Assembly: GCA_964587515.1 (NCBI GenBank) | Contig: CAZPMO010000090.1 | Coordinates: 1 to 18,884 of the forward strand | DNA from: CAZPMO01 sp964587515 | Lineage (GTDB): Bacteria > Pseudomonadota > Alphaproteobacteria > MPNO01 | DNA: 18,884 bases | Reading direction: 5' to 3' | Shown: piece by piece, positions 1-8,001 of the stretch | Numbering within the stretch: the first letter of the stretch is position 1 | How the letters are laid out: each line of letters opens with the position of its first letter | Notes under the pieces: generated by a model | What the model was told of the DNA's origin: nothing | The model's database searches: none | What the model saw: only the letters and a program-made list of their open reading frames with translations | Made by a program: the position numbers and the translations under genes

Positions 1-844
1 TGGTGAAATCGGCGCGCGCGCGCTCGACGACCACGCCCGGCGGCGCCTCGCGGCAAAGCGCCTGGAAATCGGTTTCCGGCAGCGCGTGGCCCGCGAGCAG
101 CCGCCATACCACCCCGGCGAGACGGGTCCGTTCCCGCGCCCCCATGGCCGCTCCGAACAGGGCTTCGCTGACCGCGCCGCCGCCGGCCGAGACGATGACC
201 TCTCCCGCGCCGGCGCCCTTCGGGTCGCGGCGCGGCGCCGCATCGACGACATAGCCTGTATAGCGTAGCCGGGCGTCGATGCGCGCGACCGGCGGAAAGG
301 TTTCGCCGAACGGGATCAGATCCGGATCGCCATGCACCAGGATGGCGTCATAGTACCGCTCGGCGAGATCAAGCATTTCCGCGATGCGTTCCGGTCTTGG
401 CGGCTCCACGAGAATATCGCGGACCGAACATACGATGGCGGGCCGGCGCTTTGCGGCGATCGAGGCGTCCAGCAGAGGCAGTAATTCGTATCGCAACTGC
501 CGGCGGCCGAACGGAAACAGCTCGGTGACGAGAACGTCGGGCGCAAACGAGGTCAGGCATTCGAGCAGCAGCGCGCGCCGCCGCGCCTTGAACGCATCAT
601 CTATTTCGTTGTCGTCCTCGTCGACCAGCACTTTGAAGAAACGGTCGGCCGCGCGCATGGGCGGCAATTGCACCAGATCCGCATCGCCGATATCAAGCCC
701 CGGCACCGGATGGCCCCCCGAAACAAGCCGCACGTCGAGACCCTCGCGCCGCGCCGCCCGCGCGATCGTCGCGGTGCGTTTCAGATGGCCGATACCTAGA
801 AGATGCTGAACATATAAAAGAACGCGCGCCGGTCGCCCCGCCAT
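1..844 (-). CDS. COG4671/MurG-like glycosyltransferase, 3' end outside window
   Basis: Reading the minus strand from the ATG at 844 gives 281 open codons that run off the left edge. The N-terminus (RVLLYVQHLLGIGHLKRT) has the glycine-rich G-x-GHLKR loop of GT-B glycosyltransferases of the predicted COG4671 group, related to MurG. Further on are a conserved VRDIL segment near residue 140 and a Gly-rich VIVSAGGGA stretch near residue 220, where the C-terminal sugar-nucleotide-binding lobe begins. It resembles the other COG4671-like gene at 3845-5062 and is probably its paralogue. The ATG lies 5 bp after the stop of the phosphatase gene, so it is the last visible member of a five-gene glycan operon. 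No signal peptide or membrane segment is visible; a cytoplasmic, membrane-associated enzyme is expected. Donor and acceptor sugars cannot be inferred. Confidence 0.85.
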   Translation of the reverse strand, partial: MAGRPARVLLYVQHLLGIGHLKRTATIARAARREGLDVRLVSGGHPVPGLDIGDADLVQLPPMRAADRFFKVLVDEDDNEIDDAFKARRRALLLECLTSFAPDVLVTELFPFGRRQLRYELLPLLDASIAAKRRPAIVCSVRDILVEPPRPERIAEMLDLAERYYDAILVHGDPDLIPFGETFPPVARIDARLRYTGYVVDAAPRRDPKGAGAGEVIVSAGGGAVSEALFGAAMGARERTRLAGVVWRLLAGHALPETDFQALCREAPPGVVVERARADFT

Positions 845-849
845 CGCCG

Positions 850-1440
850 TCACGATCCCTCGAGACTGATGTTAAGCCGCGAAATCTCGACCTTGCCGTC
901 ATCGGCCACCATGAACAGATGCAGGCTCGCCCAATCGAGCTTTACCGGCGGCTTCGCAATCATGTTCCAGCCCGTCGCCAGGGACATCAGCGCGCGGATC
1001 ACGCCCTGATGCGCGACGGCGCCGGTGGGACGGCCACGCCCGGCCACGCCTTTCGCCCATTCGCCGACGCGCGCGCGCACTTCCCGGGGACTCTCGCCGC
1101 CATGCGGCCTGAGATCGAGGCCGAGCGACGTGCGCCGCGAAACCTCGTCCTTGCCGTAACGTTCGCGCAACTCGTCCAGGGTGCGGCCTTCCCACTCGCC
1201 CCAGTCCATTTCGATAATCGCCGTCTCGGTCGTGACCTCGAGTCCCAGCAATTGCGCGGTATCGCGCGCGCGTGTGAGCGGGCTTGCATGCCAGTCATAT
1301 GTCTCGAACTCGGCCGGCACCGCCCAGCCGGAAACCTTCTCGCGTCCGGCGACGCTGAGGTTGCGATCGGCATGCCCCTGGATGCGTTTTAGTTCGTTCC
1401 AGTCGGTCGGGCCGTGACGGATCAGGGCGAGCGGCGTCAT
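850..1440 (-). CDS. Histidine phosphatase family protein (phosphoglycerate-mutase-like)
   Basis: This 196-residue protein begins with the catalytic RHG motif at residues 8-10 (ALIRHGPTDWN), whose His is the phosphoacceptor in this superfamily. It also has the SPLTRAR phosphate-pocket segment (53-59), acidic residues in the EMDWGEWEG stretch (77-85) as candidate proton donor, and the second catalytic His in AHQGV (His144). The length matches single-domain branch-2 histidine phosphatases such as CobC/GpmB-type enzymes. Its ATG overlaps the stop of the upstream glycosyltransferase by 4 bp (ATGA), implying translational coupling, and the next glycosyltransferase starts 5 bp downstream. That setting suggests a sugar-phosphate or nucleotide-sugar phosphatase role rather than glycolysis, but the substrate is inference. 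The active site looks complete. Confidence 0.9.
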   Translation of the reverse strand: MTPLALIRHGPTDWNELKRIQGHADRNLSVAGREKVSGWAVPAEFETYDWHASPLTRARDTAQLLGLEVTTETAIIEMDWGEWEGRTLDELRERYGKDEVSRRTSLGLDLRPHGGESPREVRARVGEWAKGVAGRGRPTGAVAHQGVIRALMSLATGWNMIAKPPVKLDWASLHLFMVADDGKVEISRLNISLEGS

Positions 1441-2591
1441 GCCGCGGTCTCCGCGGCGATCCCCGCCAACACGGCATCGAGTCCGGCCGCGCCCGCGCGC
1501 ATCGAATGGTCACGGCGTGCGACGGTGGCGGCATTGGCCGCAAGGCGGGTGGTTTCGCTCGGCGATGCGACCAGCGCGGCGAGCGCTTCGGCGAAGGCCG
1601 GGGCGTTTCCTTCCGGGCTCAGCAGGCCGGTCTCGCCGTGGCGGACGATATCGCCGACACCGCCGCTGTCGCCCGCGACCACCGGCAGCCCCGCGGCTTG
1701 TGCTTCCAGAAGCGCCATGCCGTATGCTTCCCGGATCGCCGGCCAGGCGAGAATGTCGGCGGCGGCATAGTATTCCGCCAAATTTTCGGTGGGCTGGACA
1801 CCGGTATAGCGGACCCGGTCCGCCCCCAGCGGCGCCAGCGCCTGGGCCACATCGGCGCGCGCCTCGCCGTCGCCGATCACCAGCAATTGCCATGGATGAT
1901 CGGTGATCGAGGCCAGCGCCGTCGCCAAAACCCGATAGGAAGCCAGCTTGTCGCCCGGGCGCATCATCGCGACGGTCAGCAAAAGCGGGGCGGCGGGATC
2001 GAGATCGTGTTGACCGATCAGGCGGGCGCGATGGGTTTGGCGGGCTGCCGCGGCGCGCGTAAAGGGCGCGATATCGGTGAATGGGCGCAGCGCGCACAGC
2101 CGCGCCGGGTGGTCCAGCAACGGCCTTACACATGCCGAGTCATGTGAGTTCAACGAAATGACCGCATCGGCCCGGCGGATCGCCGCTTCCGCCGCGGCAT
2201 GGCCCATCGACCATTTGCCGTCGGCGCGTTTCGGCGCGTGTGAGGCCTCGGCGAGGATATAGGGAATTTTCAGGGCGGCGCTGACCCGGGGGCCGATCCA
2301 GTCGGGCGCCTTGTAATAGAGGTGATAGGTCATCCAGACGGCCGGTCGCATCGACGCCGGCCGGGCCAGGATGCGCGCAACCACGCGATCGCCGAGACGC
2401 GCGCCCAGCGCCGCGATACGCGCCTGACGAACCGCATCGCCGGCGCCGTCGCGGCTGCGGAATATGGACGCGAGTTCGGTCTCGTGCCCGGCGCTTTCCA
2501 GCGCCCGGATGATCTGGCGGGCCATGGCGCGGTCACCCGAGGGAACGGGCGCCGTGGGCGGCTTCATCGGCGCATAGAAGGCAACGCGCAT
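1437..2591 (-). CDS. Family 4 glycosyltransferase (GT-B fold)
   Basis: The 384-residue protein has the two-lobe layout of GT4 retaining glycosyltransferases. The N-terminal acceptor lobe starts MRVAFYAPMKPP. The C-terminal donor lobe includes LLLTVAMMRPGDK (about 203-215), LLVIGDGEA (236-244) and the diagnostic E-x7-E motif in REAYGMALLEA (Glu288 and Glu296), followed by GLPVVAGDSGGVGDIV and a typical HGETGLL segment. These are donor-sugar-nucleotide contacts in the family. The start overlaps the end of the preceding glycosyltransferase by 28 bp and the stop overlaps the phosphatase start by 4 bp, so it sits inside a coupled operon. Shine-Dalgarno complementarity is weak (GGAA about 12 nt upstream), consistent with coupling. 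It probably adds a hexose to a lipid-linked or surface glycan; specificity is unknown. Confidence 0.92.
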   Translation of the reverse strand: MRVAFYAPMKPPTAPVPSGDRAMARQIIRALESAGHETELASIFRSRDGAGDAVRQARIAALGARLGDRVVARILARPASMRPAVWMTYHLYYKAPDWIGPRVSAALKIPYILAEASHAPKRADGKWSMGHAAAEAAIRRADAVISLNSHDSACVRPLLDHPARLCALRPFTDIAPFTRAAAARQTHRARLIGQHDLDPAAPLLLTVAMMRPGDKLASYRVLATALASITDHPWQLLVIGDGEARADVAQALAPLGADRVRYTGVQPTENLAEYYAAADILAWPAIREAYGMALLEAQAAGLPVVAGDSGGVGDIVRHGETGLLSPEGNAPAFAEALAALVASPSETTRLAANAATVARRDHSMRAGAAGLDAVLAGIAAETAA

Positions 2592-3838
2592 GGGATTTCA
2601 TTTCCGGCGGTGGCGTCCAGGCCGAACCGTTCGGCAAGGCGGTCGATGGCGTCGTCGAACCGAAATTCATCGCGCACGGTTTTCCCGGCCTCCTGTCCGA
2701 GGCGCAGGCGTCGAACTGGGTTGCGCGCTAGCTCTTCGATCGCGGCGGCAAGGGCGGCGGCGGAATCCGGCGCGACCAGAAGCCCGGTACGCCCATCGAC
2801 GATCAACTCCGGGATGGCCGACACACGTGTCGCGACGCAGGCGAGGCCCTGGCTGCCCGCCTCCAGCAGCACATTGGGCAATCCATCGCGGTCGCCGTCA
2901 CCGGCGATCCGGCAGGGCAAAACGAACAGATCCGCCGCGCGATAGCATTTCAGCACATCGGCCTGGGACAGCGGACCATGCCAGGTCACGCGTTCCGATA
3001 TCCCCGACGCCTCGGCGCGGCGCTTCAGCGCGTCCAGCAGCGGCCCGCCACCGACATGCGCGAGCCGCCAGTGCAGCGAGTCCGGCAGACCCGCGAGCGC
3101 GTCGATCAGCACGTCGAGCCCCTTCTTTTCAACCGCCCGCCCGACACTGAGGATCATCAGCGGATCCGCGTCGTCACCACCGTTGCGCGGCGGACGTCGC
3201 ATCGGACCGTCGGGAAAGCGCGCCGGATCGAGGCCGTGATAGATCAGGGAGATTTTTTCCGCATCGCTGGCCAGTGCGGCCAGGTAATCGCGGGCCGCCG
3301 CCGAACATGTGGTCAGCCATTCACAATCCGCCAGCTTTTCCGCCAACTCCCAGTCGGGACTGGTCCAGATGTCCTTGGCGTGCGCCGATACGCTCCACGG
3401 CAGGTCGCGCATCACCGATGCGTAGCGCGTGACCGACGCGGGCGTGTGCGCGAAATGGGCGTGCAGCCGCTCGATATCGGGGCCGAGTTCGTGGGCCAGC
3501 ACCACGGCTTGGCCGAACCGGCGCACCCGGTTGCGGCTAAAATCGCGCCGCAGGTCGCGCCGAAAAATGCGCGCCGCCCTCGCGAAACCGGGCAATCGCC
3601 GCGCGGCGCGCCAGGCGCGCCATACCCGAGCCGGTTCGTGGTGCAGATATTCCGGCAGATAAAGGACCGGCGCCATAATCTCGTCATGTACCGGATGGCG
3701 CGAAGGATCGGTCGGGTGGCGCAGCGAGACGATGCGAACGTCCATGCCGCGCTCTTCCAGGGCGCGGATTTCGTTCGCGATGAATGTTTCGGAAAGCCGC
3801 GGATAGCCTTTCAGGACGACTGCGACCGCGCCCGACAC
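2564..3838 (-). CDS. Family 4 glycosyltransferase, colanic-acid/WcaL-like
   Basis: A 424-residue GT-B glycosyltransferase. The N-terminal GYPRLSETFIANEI (11-24) is a hallmark of the exopolysaccharide glycosyltransferase subgroup that includes WcaL/AmsK-like enzymes. The central HAHFAHTPASV and SAHAKDIW segments (126-158) fit the same group. The donor lobe has LSVGRAVEKKG (230-240), the basic Arg/Lys phosphate-binding region, and D-x7-E in the RDGLPNVLLEAG stretch (Asp318 and Glu326) in place of the usual E-x7-E. It starts 6 bp after the COG4671-like gene and overlaps the next GT4 gene by 28 bp. It is probably cytoplasmic, acting on a lipid-linked intermediate. The family assignment is strong; the linkage formed is unknown. 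Confidence 0.92.
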   Translation of the reverse strand: MSGAVAVVLKGYPRLSETFIANEIRALEERGMDVRIVSLRHPTDPSRHPVHDEIMAPVLYLPEYLHHEPARVWRAWRAARRLPGFARAARIFRRDLRRDFSRNRVRRFGQAVVLAHELGPDIERLHAHFAHTPASVTRYASVMRDLPWSVSAHAKDIWTSPDWELAEKLADCEWLTTCSAAARDYLAALASDAEKISLIYHGLDPARFPDGPMRRPPRNGGDDADPLMILSVGRAVEKKGLDVLIDALAGLPDSLHWRLAHVGGGPLLDALKRRAEASGISERVTWHGPLSQADVLKCYRAADLFVLPCRIAGDGDRDGLPNVLLEAGSQGLACVATRVSAIPELIVDGRTGLLVAPDSAAALAAAIEELARNPVRRLRLGQEAGKTVRDEFRFDDAIDRLAERFGLDATAGNEIPCALPSMRR

Positions 3839-3844
3839 CGCACC

Positions 3845-5062
3845 CTATCCCTGTTGCATCGCAAGCGTCAGCTTCGGCGCCACCGTCGCCGTGGTCAGGC
3901 GGGCGGTCAACCGGTTGACGTTTGAAAGCCCGTCGAGCAGGCCGGGGACCACGCTGTCCGACGGCGCGCATTGCTGCGGCAGGTGGCGCAGCGCCGTCGC
4001 CATGGTTTGCGGGTCGCGAACACCGTCGTCGGCCAGCATGGTCACCAAGCCGAGATCTTGCGCCCGTTGCGCCCGAATAAATTGTTCGAGCCGGGGCTGC
4101 GTACGCGGAACCAGTATCGCCGGCTTGTCGAAGGACAGGATTTCACAGAACGTATTGTATCCCCCCATCGCCACCAAGCCGGCGGCCCCCTCGATCAGGC
4201 GCTCGATGGCGGCGTCGAAGGTGATGGTCTTGACGTTATCGAGGCGCGCGGCGCGCTCGGTAAATTCCGCGCGCTTGTCCGACAGCATGAACGGACCAAA
4301 CGCCAGCAGCGCGGGCAGCGGAAGCGTCGGATCGTTTTCATAGGCCCGCAGCGTCCAGTCGACCATGGCGGCGCCGTCGCCGCCACCGCCCGGCGTCACC
4401 AGCAGGTACGGATTGTCGAACGGCGGCTCGGCCAGCGCGGGTTGTGGCGCCGCCGACGCCCATCGTTTCAGGTAGCCCGTGAAGAAGGTCTTGCGGCGGA
4501 CCGACGGGGGCAGATCGATTTCCGCAATGGGATCACAAATCTGCGGCAGACCGTAAACCCAGATTTCGTCGTAGAGATCGCAAAGCGCCGGAAGCACGTT
4601 CTTGCGCTTCCATTCCGAGGCCAGCATCGCGGGATCGTCGAGGATATCGCGCAGCCCGAGGACCAGCGGGACTTCGCGGCGTTTCAGCATTTCCAGGGTT
4701 TCGCGAACTTCGCCGCGCAAGCCGAGCGGCTCTTTGTCGACGACAAAAAGGTCTGGATCGAAGATGTCGGCGGTATGGCGGATAATCGAGGACCGCATCG
4801 CCAGCGTCTGTGCGATATCGACCTGCGGACTGGTCGAGGTGTATTCGCCGTTGCTCAGCTTTATCACGCCGGGCATGCGGACAAAGTCGACACGGGGGTG
4901 AAATTCGAAATTTCCGATGATCGGGGAGCCGGATAGAATCAGCACCGACAGGTTTTCGTTTTCCTCGACCAGCGCGTGCGCGATGGCCCTGCAACGCCGC
5001 AAATGTCCCAGCCCAAAACTGTCATGGCTGTAAATTAATATGCGAATACGATCGCTCCCCAT
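3845..5062 (-). CDS. COG4671-type predicted glycosyltransferase (MurG-like), first gene of the glycan operon
   Basis: The 405-residue protein starts with a Rossmann-like strand and the glycine loop HDSFGLGHLRRCRAIA (residues 14-29). It continues with a VLGLRDILDDP segment (about 134-144), a Gly-rich donor-lobe entry TPGGGGDG (223-230) and MGGYNTFCEILSF (299-311), with downstream VPRTQPRLEQ, all typical of COG4671. A GTG at 5074 would add four residues. I prefer the ATG at 5062 because the conserved strand follows it directly, although GAGG abuts this ATG with no spacer, so neither start has an ideal ribosome site. It leads the five-gene minus-strand operon and is divergent from the ABC gene across 251 bp. 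The nucleotide-sugar donor is unknown. Confidence 0.88.
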   Translation of the reverse strand: MGSDRIRILIYSHDSFGLGHLRRCRAIAHALVEENENLSVLILSGSPIIGNFEFHPRVDFVRMPGVIKLSNGEYTSTSPQVDIAQTLAMRSSIIRHTADIFDPDLFVVDKEPLGLRGEVRETLEMLKRREVPLVLGLRDILDDPAMLASEWKRKNVLPALCDLYDEIWVYGLPQICDPIAEIDLPPSVRRKTFFTGYLKRWASAAPQPALAEPPFDNPYLLVTPGGGGDGAAMVDWTLRAYENDPTLPLPALLAFGPFMLSDKRAEFTERAARLDNVKTITFDAAIERLIEGAAGLVAMGGYNTFCEILSFDKPAILVPRTQPRLEQFIRAQRAQDLGLVTMLADDGVRDPQTMATALRHLPQQCAPSDSVVPGLLDGLSNVNRLTARLTTATVAPKLTLAMQQG

Positions 5063-5097
5063 CCTCAACACCACATTTTATCGTTTTCGATCAGCGG

Positions 5098-5126
5098 AAT
5101 ATGGCACAGACATTCGTACCGCCCAA
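5098..5126 (-). promoter_or_regulatory. Candidate sigma-70-type promoter for the glycosyltransferase operon
   Basis: On the minus strand TTGGGC (5126-5121) is separated by 17 bp from CATATT (5103-5098), about 36 bp ahead of the preferred ATG at 5062. Spacing is ideal but both hexamers have mismatches, and alphaproteobacterial promoters are variable, so this is tentative. Confidence 0.3.
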
Positions 5127-5217
5127 GGCGAAGTTTGGCTGGCGTTGTGGCCGCGGCGCCATCACGGGGGGACAATCCGATTGCAGTGTCGCATCGCGCT
5201 GTCGTACAAATTTGCGG

Positions 5218-5269
5218 TCTAGAGCACTATCCGACCAAATAATCCTATTTGGTCGGATAGTGCTCTAGA
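5218..5269. repeat. Perfect 24-bp inverted repeat with 4-nt loop
   Basis: Positions 5218-5241 are exactly complementary to 5246-5269, leaving the loop ATCC (5242-5245). The outer ends read TCTAGAGCACTATCCGACC and the arms are about 42 percent GC, clearly lower than the flanking genes. The palindrome lies between divergent genes, so it is not a simple gene-end terminator, and no T-tract follows it on either strand. Its TCTAGAGCA edge recalls dispersed palindromic elements I remember from Rhizobiales genomes, which suggests a mobile REP/MITE-like repeat. Alternatives are a large operator or a 5'-leader hairpin for the ABC gene, whose start codon is 44 bp away. The repeat itself is certain; its identity is not. 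Confidence 0.95.
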
Positions 5270-5304
5270 TTCCGGCGGTGGCAGTTTCCGGTTTTTAGCG
5301 GCGC

Positions 5305-5311
5305 GAGGGGG
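5305..5311 (+). promoter_or_regulatory. Ribosome binding site deciding a TTG start
   Basis: GAGGGGG lies just upstream of the TTG at 5314 (5 nt between GAGG and TTG). The TTG is the start that gives the full N-terminal helix expected of ABC exporters. Confidence 0.6.
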
Positions 5312-5313
5312 CA

Positions 5314-7977
5314 TTGGAAAAAAGCGTATACAGATACATTCTGCGGCATTCGCTTCCGCAGCAGATTGTGCTGACGGTCCTGGCGGCGGCGTCATTCCCG
5401 TTCCTTTACGCCTTTTATGAGCTGCCGAAGCAGATCATCAACAAGGCGATCCAGGGGATAAACACCAATTTCCCGGTCGAGATAATCGGACTCGAATTCG
5501 ATCAGGTGGAGTATCTGCTTTTCCTCTCCGGCCTGTTCTTGATTTTGGTCGCGATAAACCAGTGCTTCAAATACGTCATCAATGTGTACCGTGGCCGCGT
5601 TGGCGAGCGCATGCTTCGGCGGCTGCGTTACGATCTCTATTCGCGGGTTCTCAGATTTCCGCTGCCGCAATTCCGCAAGACCTCGCAGGGCGAAGTGATC
5701 CAGATGATCACCACCGAGGTCGAGCCCATCGGCGGCTTTATCGGCGACGCAATTTCCCTGCCGGTTTTCCAGGGCGGGACCTTGATGGTGATCCTGGGCT
5801 TTCTGCTGTGGCAGAACTGGTACATGGCGCTCGCCGCGGTCGCGCTCTATCCGATCCAGTTTTACATCATCCCCAAGCTTCAGCGCCGCGTGAACCAGTT
5901 CGGCAAGGAGCGCGTCCGCCTGGTGCGCCGCCTGTCGGAGCGGGTCGGCGAGAGCATTTCCGGCATCCAGGAAATTCACGCCCACGATACCGCGACCTAC
6001 GAGCTGGCCGAGTTCTCCGGTCGGCTCGGGGCGATCTACGACGTCCGCCTGCGGATCTACGTCTGGAAATTCATCATCAAGTTCCTCAACAACACGATCA
6101 ACCAGCTCGGGCCATTTTCCTTTTATGCGATCGGCGGATATCTGGTCATCGAGGGCGAGCTCGCGATCGGGACATTGATGGCGGCGATCGCCGCGCATAA
6201 AGGGCTGTACGCGCCCTGGAAGGAACTGCTGAACTACTATCAGCGCCAGGCCGACGCGCGCATCAAGTTCGAGCAGGTGGTGGACCAGTTTCAGCCCGCC
6301 GGCATGATGGAGCCTGAAAAACAGCTCGCCGATCCGGAGACGACCGAGCCGCTTGCGGGCGAGGTTTCCGGCGTCAGCGTCATTCTCCACGACGATACCG
6401 GCATACCGCTGCTCGATGGCGCCACGTTTAGCTATCAGGCGGCCGAAACCGTGGCGATCGTGGGCACCGGCGGCAGCGGCAAAGAGGATCTCGCCCGGCT
6501 GATCGCGCGGCTCGGAAGCCCTACTTCGGGCCAGATCACCATCGGCGGAGCGCGGCTTGACGATATGCCGGAATCGGTGACCGGTCGCCGGATCGGTTAT
6601 GTCGGGCGCGGCGCTTATATTTTTTCCACCAACGTCCGGGACAATCTGTTCTATGGCCTGCGGCACCGGCCCCTCATCCCCGCGGACTATTCAGGCGAGG
6701 AGGAGACGGCGGCGCGGCGTCGGGTTCATGAGGCCGAAGCATCCGGGAATTCGACCGATGATCCCGACGCCGACTGGATCGACTATGAATCGGCCGGCAT
6801 CGACGGGGCCCAGGCTCTTACCGAACGCGCGCTCGGCGCCCTCGCGCTGGTCGGCATGGAATCAGACATTTACGAAATGGGGCTGCGCGGCACCATTGAC
6901 CCCGAAGCGCGCGGCGATCTCGCGGCCCGGTTGCTCGAAGCGCGCGCGGCGTTTCGCGAGCGACTGTCCGATCCGGACATCGCGGCGCTGGTCGAGACCT
7001 TCGATGCCGCGCAATACAATGAGAACGCGACGCTGGCCGAGAACCTTCTGTTCGGCGCGCCGGTTGGCGACGCCTTCGATGTCGGACGCCTTGCCGAAAA
7101 CACTTATGTGCTGGAAGTGCTCGATCGCGCCGGCTTGACCGACGATATTCTGGACGCCGGTCAGTCCGTGGCTTCGCTGATGGTCGAACTGTTCGCGGAT
7201 TTGCCGCCGGGCCACCATTTCTTCGAGCAGTACAGTTTCATCAGCTCCGATGATCTCCCCGAATTCCAGGTCATTCTCGGGCGCATTGGGCGTGAAGGGA
7301 TCGACGCGCTTCGTCCCGAGGAACGCGCGATGTTGCTTTCGCTTCCCTTCATGGTGTCGCCCGCCCGTCATCGCCTCGGCGTGATTACCGACGACATAAA
7401 AGCGCGGGTGCTTGAGGCGCGCACTATGTTCGCCGATGGGCTGCCGGAAGAACTGCGCGGCGCCATCGAGTTTTTCGACGCCGGCCGCTACATCGCCGCG
7501 GCCTCGATACAGGACAATATTCTGTTCGGAAAACTCGCCTACGGCCAGGCGAGCGGGAGCGAGCGGGTGCGTGAGCTGATTTCCGAGGTCATCGGCGCCA
7601 TGCAGTTGCGGCCCGCGGTGCTCGAGGTCGGGCTTGATTTCGAGGTGGGGATCGGCGGCGCACGGCTTTCCTCCAGTCAGCGCCAGCTTCTTGCGATCGC
7701 GCGCGCCGCGCTTAAACGACCCGATATACTGATTTTGAACGAGGCGACCGCGGAGCTCGATGCCGCGAGCCAGGCCGCCACAATGGATTCGCTGCTTGGC
7801 GAATTTGAAGGTCGCGGGCTGATCTGGGTTCTCGACAACGCCGCCCAGGCGAGTCGTTTCGACCGCGTGCTGGTCATGCGTGGGGGCAAGGTGGTCGATC
7901 AGGGCGCATTTGACGAGCTCGATTCGGAGGGCAGGCCGTTGCGGGATTTATTGGACGCGGAGCGGCCGGAAGCGTAA
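5314..7977 (+). CDS. ABC exporter-like protein with degenerate ATPase domain and large repeated insertion
   Basis: This 887-residue protein is far longer than the usual 580-620 of half-size exporters. Residues 1-325 form a six-helix type IV (ABC_membrane) domain, with hydrophobic helices near 18-37, 66-92, 150-188 and 255-295. The ATPase domain starts near 350. Walker A is GTGGSGKE (384-391), with Glu391 replacing Ser/Thr. The Q-loop glutamine is absent (IGYVGRGAYIF, 427-437). The signature is LSSSQ (785-789). Walker B is ILILNE (805-810), with Asn809 for Asp but Glu810 kept. The H-loop His is missing (WVLDNAAQA, 838-846). Between Q-loop and signature lie about 280 extra residues containing two further copies of the DNLLFG-type segment. 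It is followed 24 bp later by a cyclic-nucleotide-binding gene. I infer an inner-membrane homodimer that binds ATP but hydrolyses it poorly, perhaps a regulated flippase. The substrate is unknown. Confidence 0.9.
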   Translation: MEKSVYRYILRHSLPQQIVLTVLAAASFPFLYAFYELPKQIINKAIQGINTNFPVEIIGLEFDQVEYLLFLSGLFLILVAINQCFKYVINVYRGRVGERMLRRLRYDLYSRVLRFPLPQFRKTSQGEVIQMITTEVEPIGGFIGDAISLPVFQGGTLMVILGFLLWQNWYMALAAVALYPIQFYIIPKLQRRVNQFGKERVRLVRRLSERVGESISGIQEIHAHDTATYELAEFSGRLGAIYDVRLRIYVWKFIIKFLNNTINQLGPFSFYAIGGYLVIEGELAIGTLMAAIAAHKGLYAPWKELLNYYQRQADARIKFEQVVDQFQPAGMMEPEKQLADPETTEPLAGEVSGVSVILHDDTGIPLLDGATFSYQAAETVAIVGTGGSGKEDLARLIARLGSPTSGQITIGGARLDDMPESVTGRRIGYVGRGAYIFSTNVRDNLFYGLRHRPLIPADYSGEEETAARRRVHEAEASGNSTDDPDADWIDYESAGIDGAQALTERALGALALVGMESDIYEMGLRGTIDPEARGDLAARLLEARAAFRERLSDPDIAALVETFDAAQYNENATLAENLLFGAPVGDAFDVGRLAENTYVLEVLDRAGLTDDILDAGQSVASLMVELFADLPPGHHFFEQYSFISSDDLPEFQVILGRIGREGIDALRPEERAMLLSLPFMVSPARHRLGVITDDIKARVLEARTMFADGLPEELRGAIEFFDAGRYIAAASIQDNILFGKLAYGQASGSERVRELISEVIGAMQLRPAVLEVGLDFEVGIGGARLSSSQRQLLAIARAALKRPDILILNEATAELDAASQAATMDSLLGEFEGRGLIWVLDNAAQASRFDRVLVMRGGKVVDQGAFDELDSEGRPLRDLLDAERPEA

Positions 7978-7989
7978 GAATCGGCCTAG

Positions 7990-7995
7990 AAGGAG
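7990..7995 (+). promoter_or_regulatory. Ribosome binding site for the cNMP-binding protein
   Basis: AAGGAG ends 6 nt before the GTG at 8002, a strong Shine-Dalgarno match that fixes this non-ATG start. Confidence 0.75.
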
Positions 7996-8001
7996 TCTCG
8001 T

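Noticed and set aside
384..809. Plus-strand open frame of 141 codons
   Set aside because: It is antisense to a clear glycosyltransferase, has Arg/Ser-rich composition and no recognisable motif; typical high-GC shadow frame.
3971..4936. Plus-strand open frame of 321 codons
   Set aside because: It is fully antisense to the COG4671-like gene, which has conserved motifs throughout; the antisense product is Arg/Gln-rich without domains.
5392..6666. Minus-strand open frame of 424 codons
   Set aside because: It is antisense to the ABC membrane domain and the start of its ATPase domain; no motif or ribosome site supports it.
7551..7572. Short GAGCGGGAGCGAGCGGGTGCG tandem similarity
   Set aside because: It lies within coding sequence and encodes an ordinary SGSERV stretch; no wider repeat.
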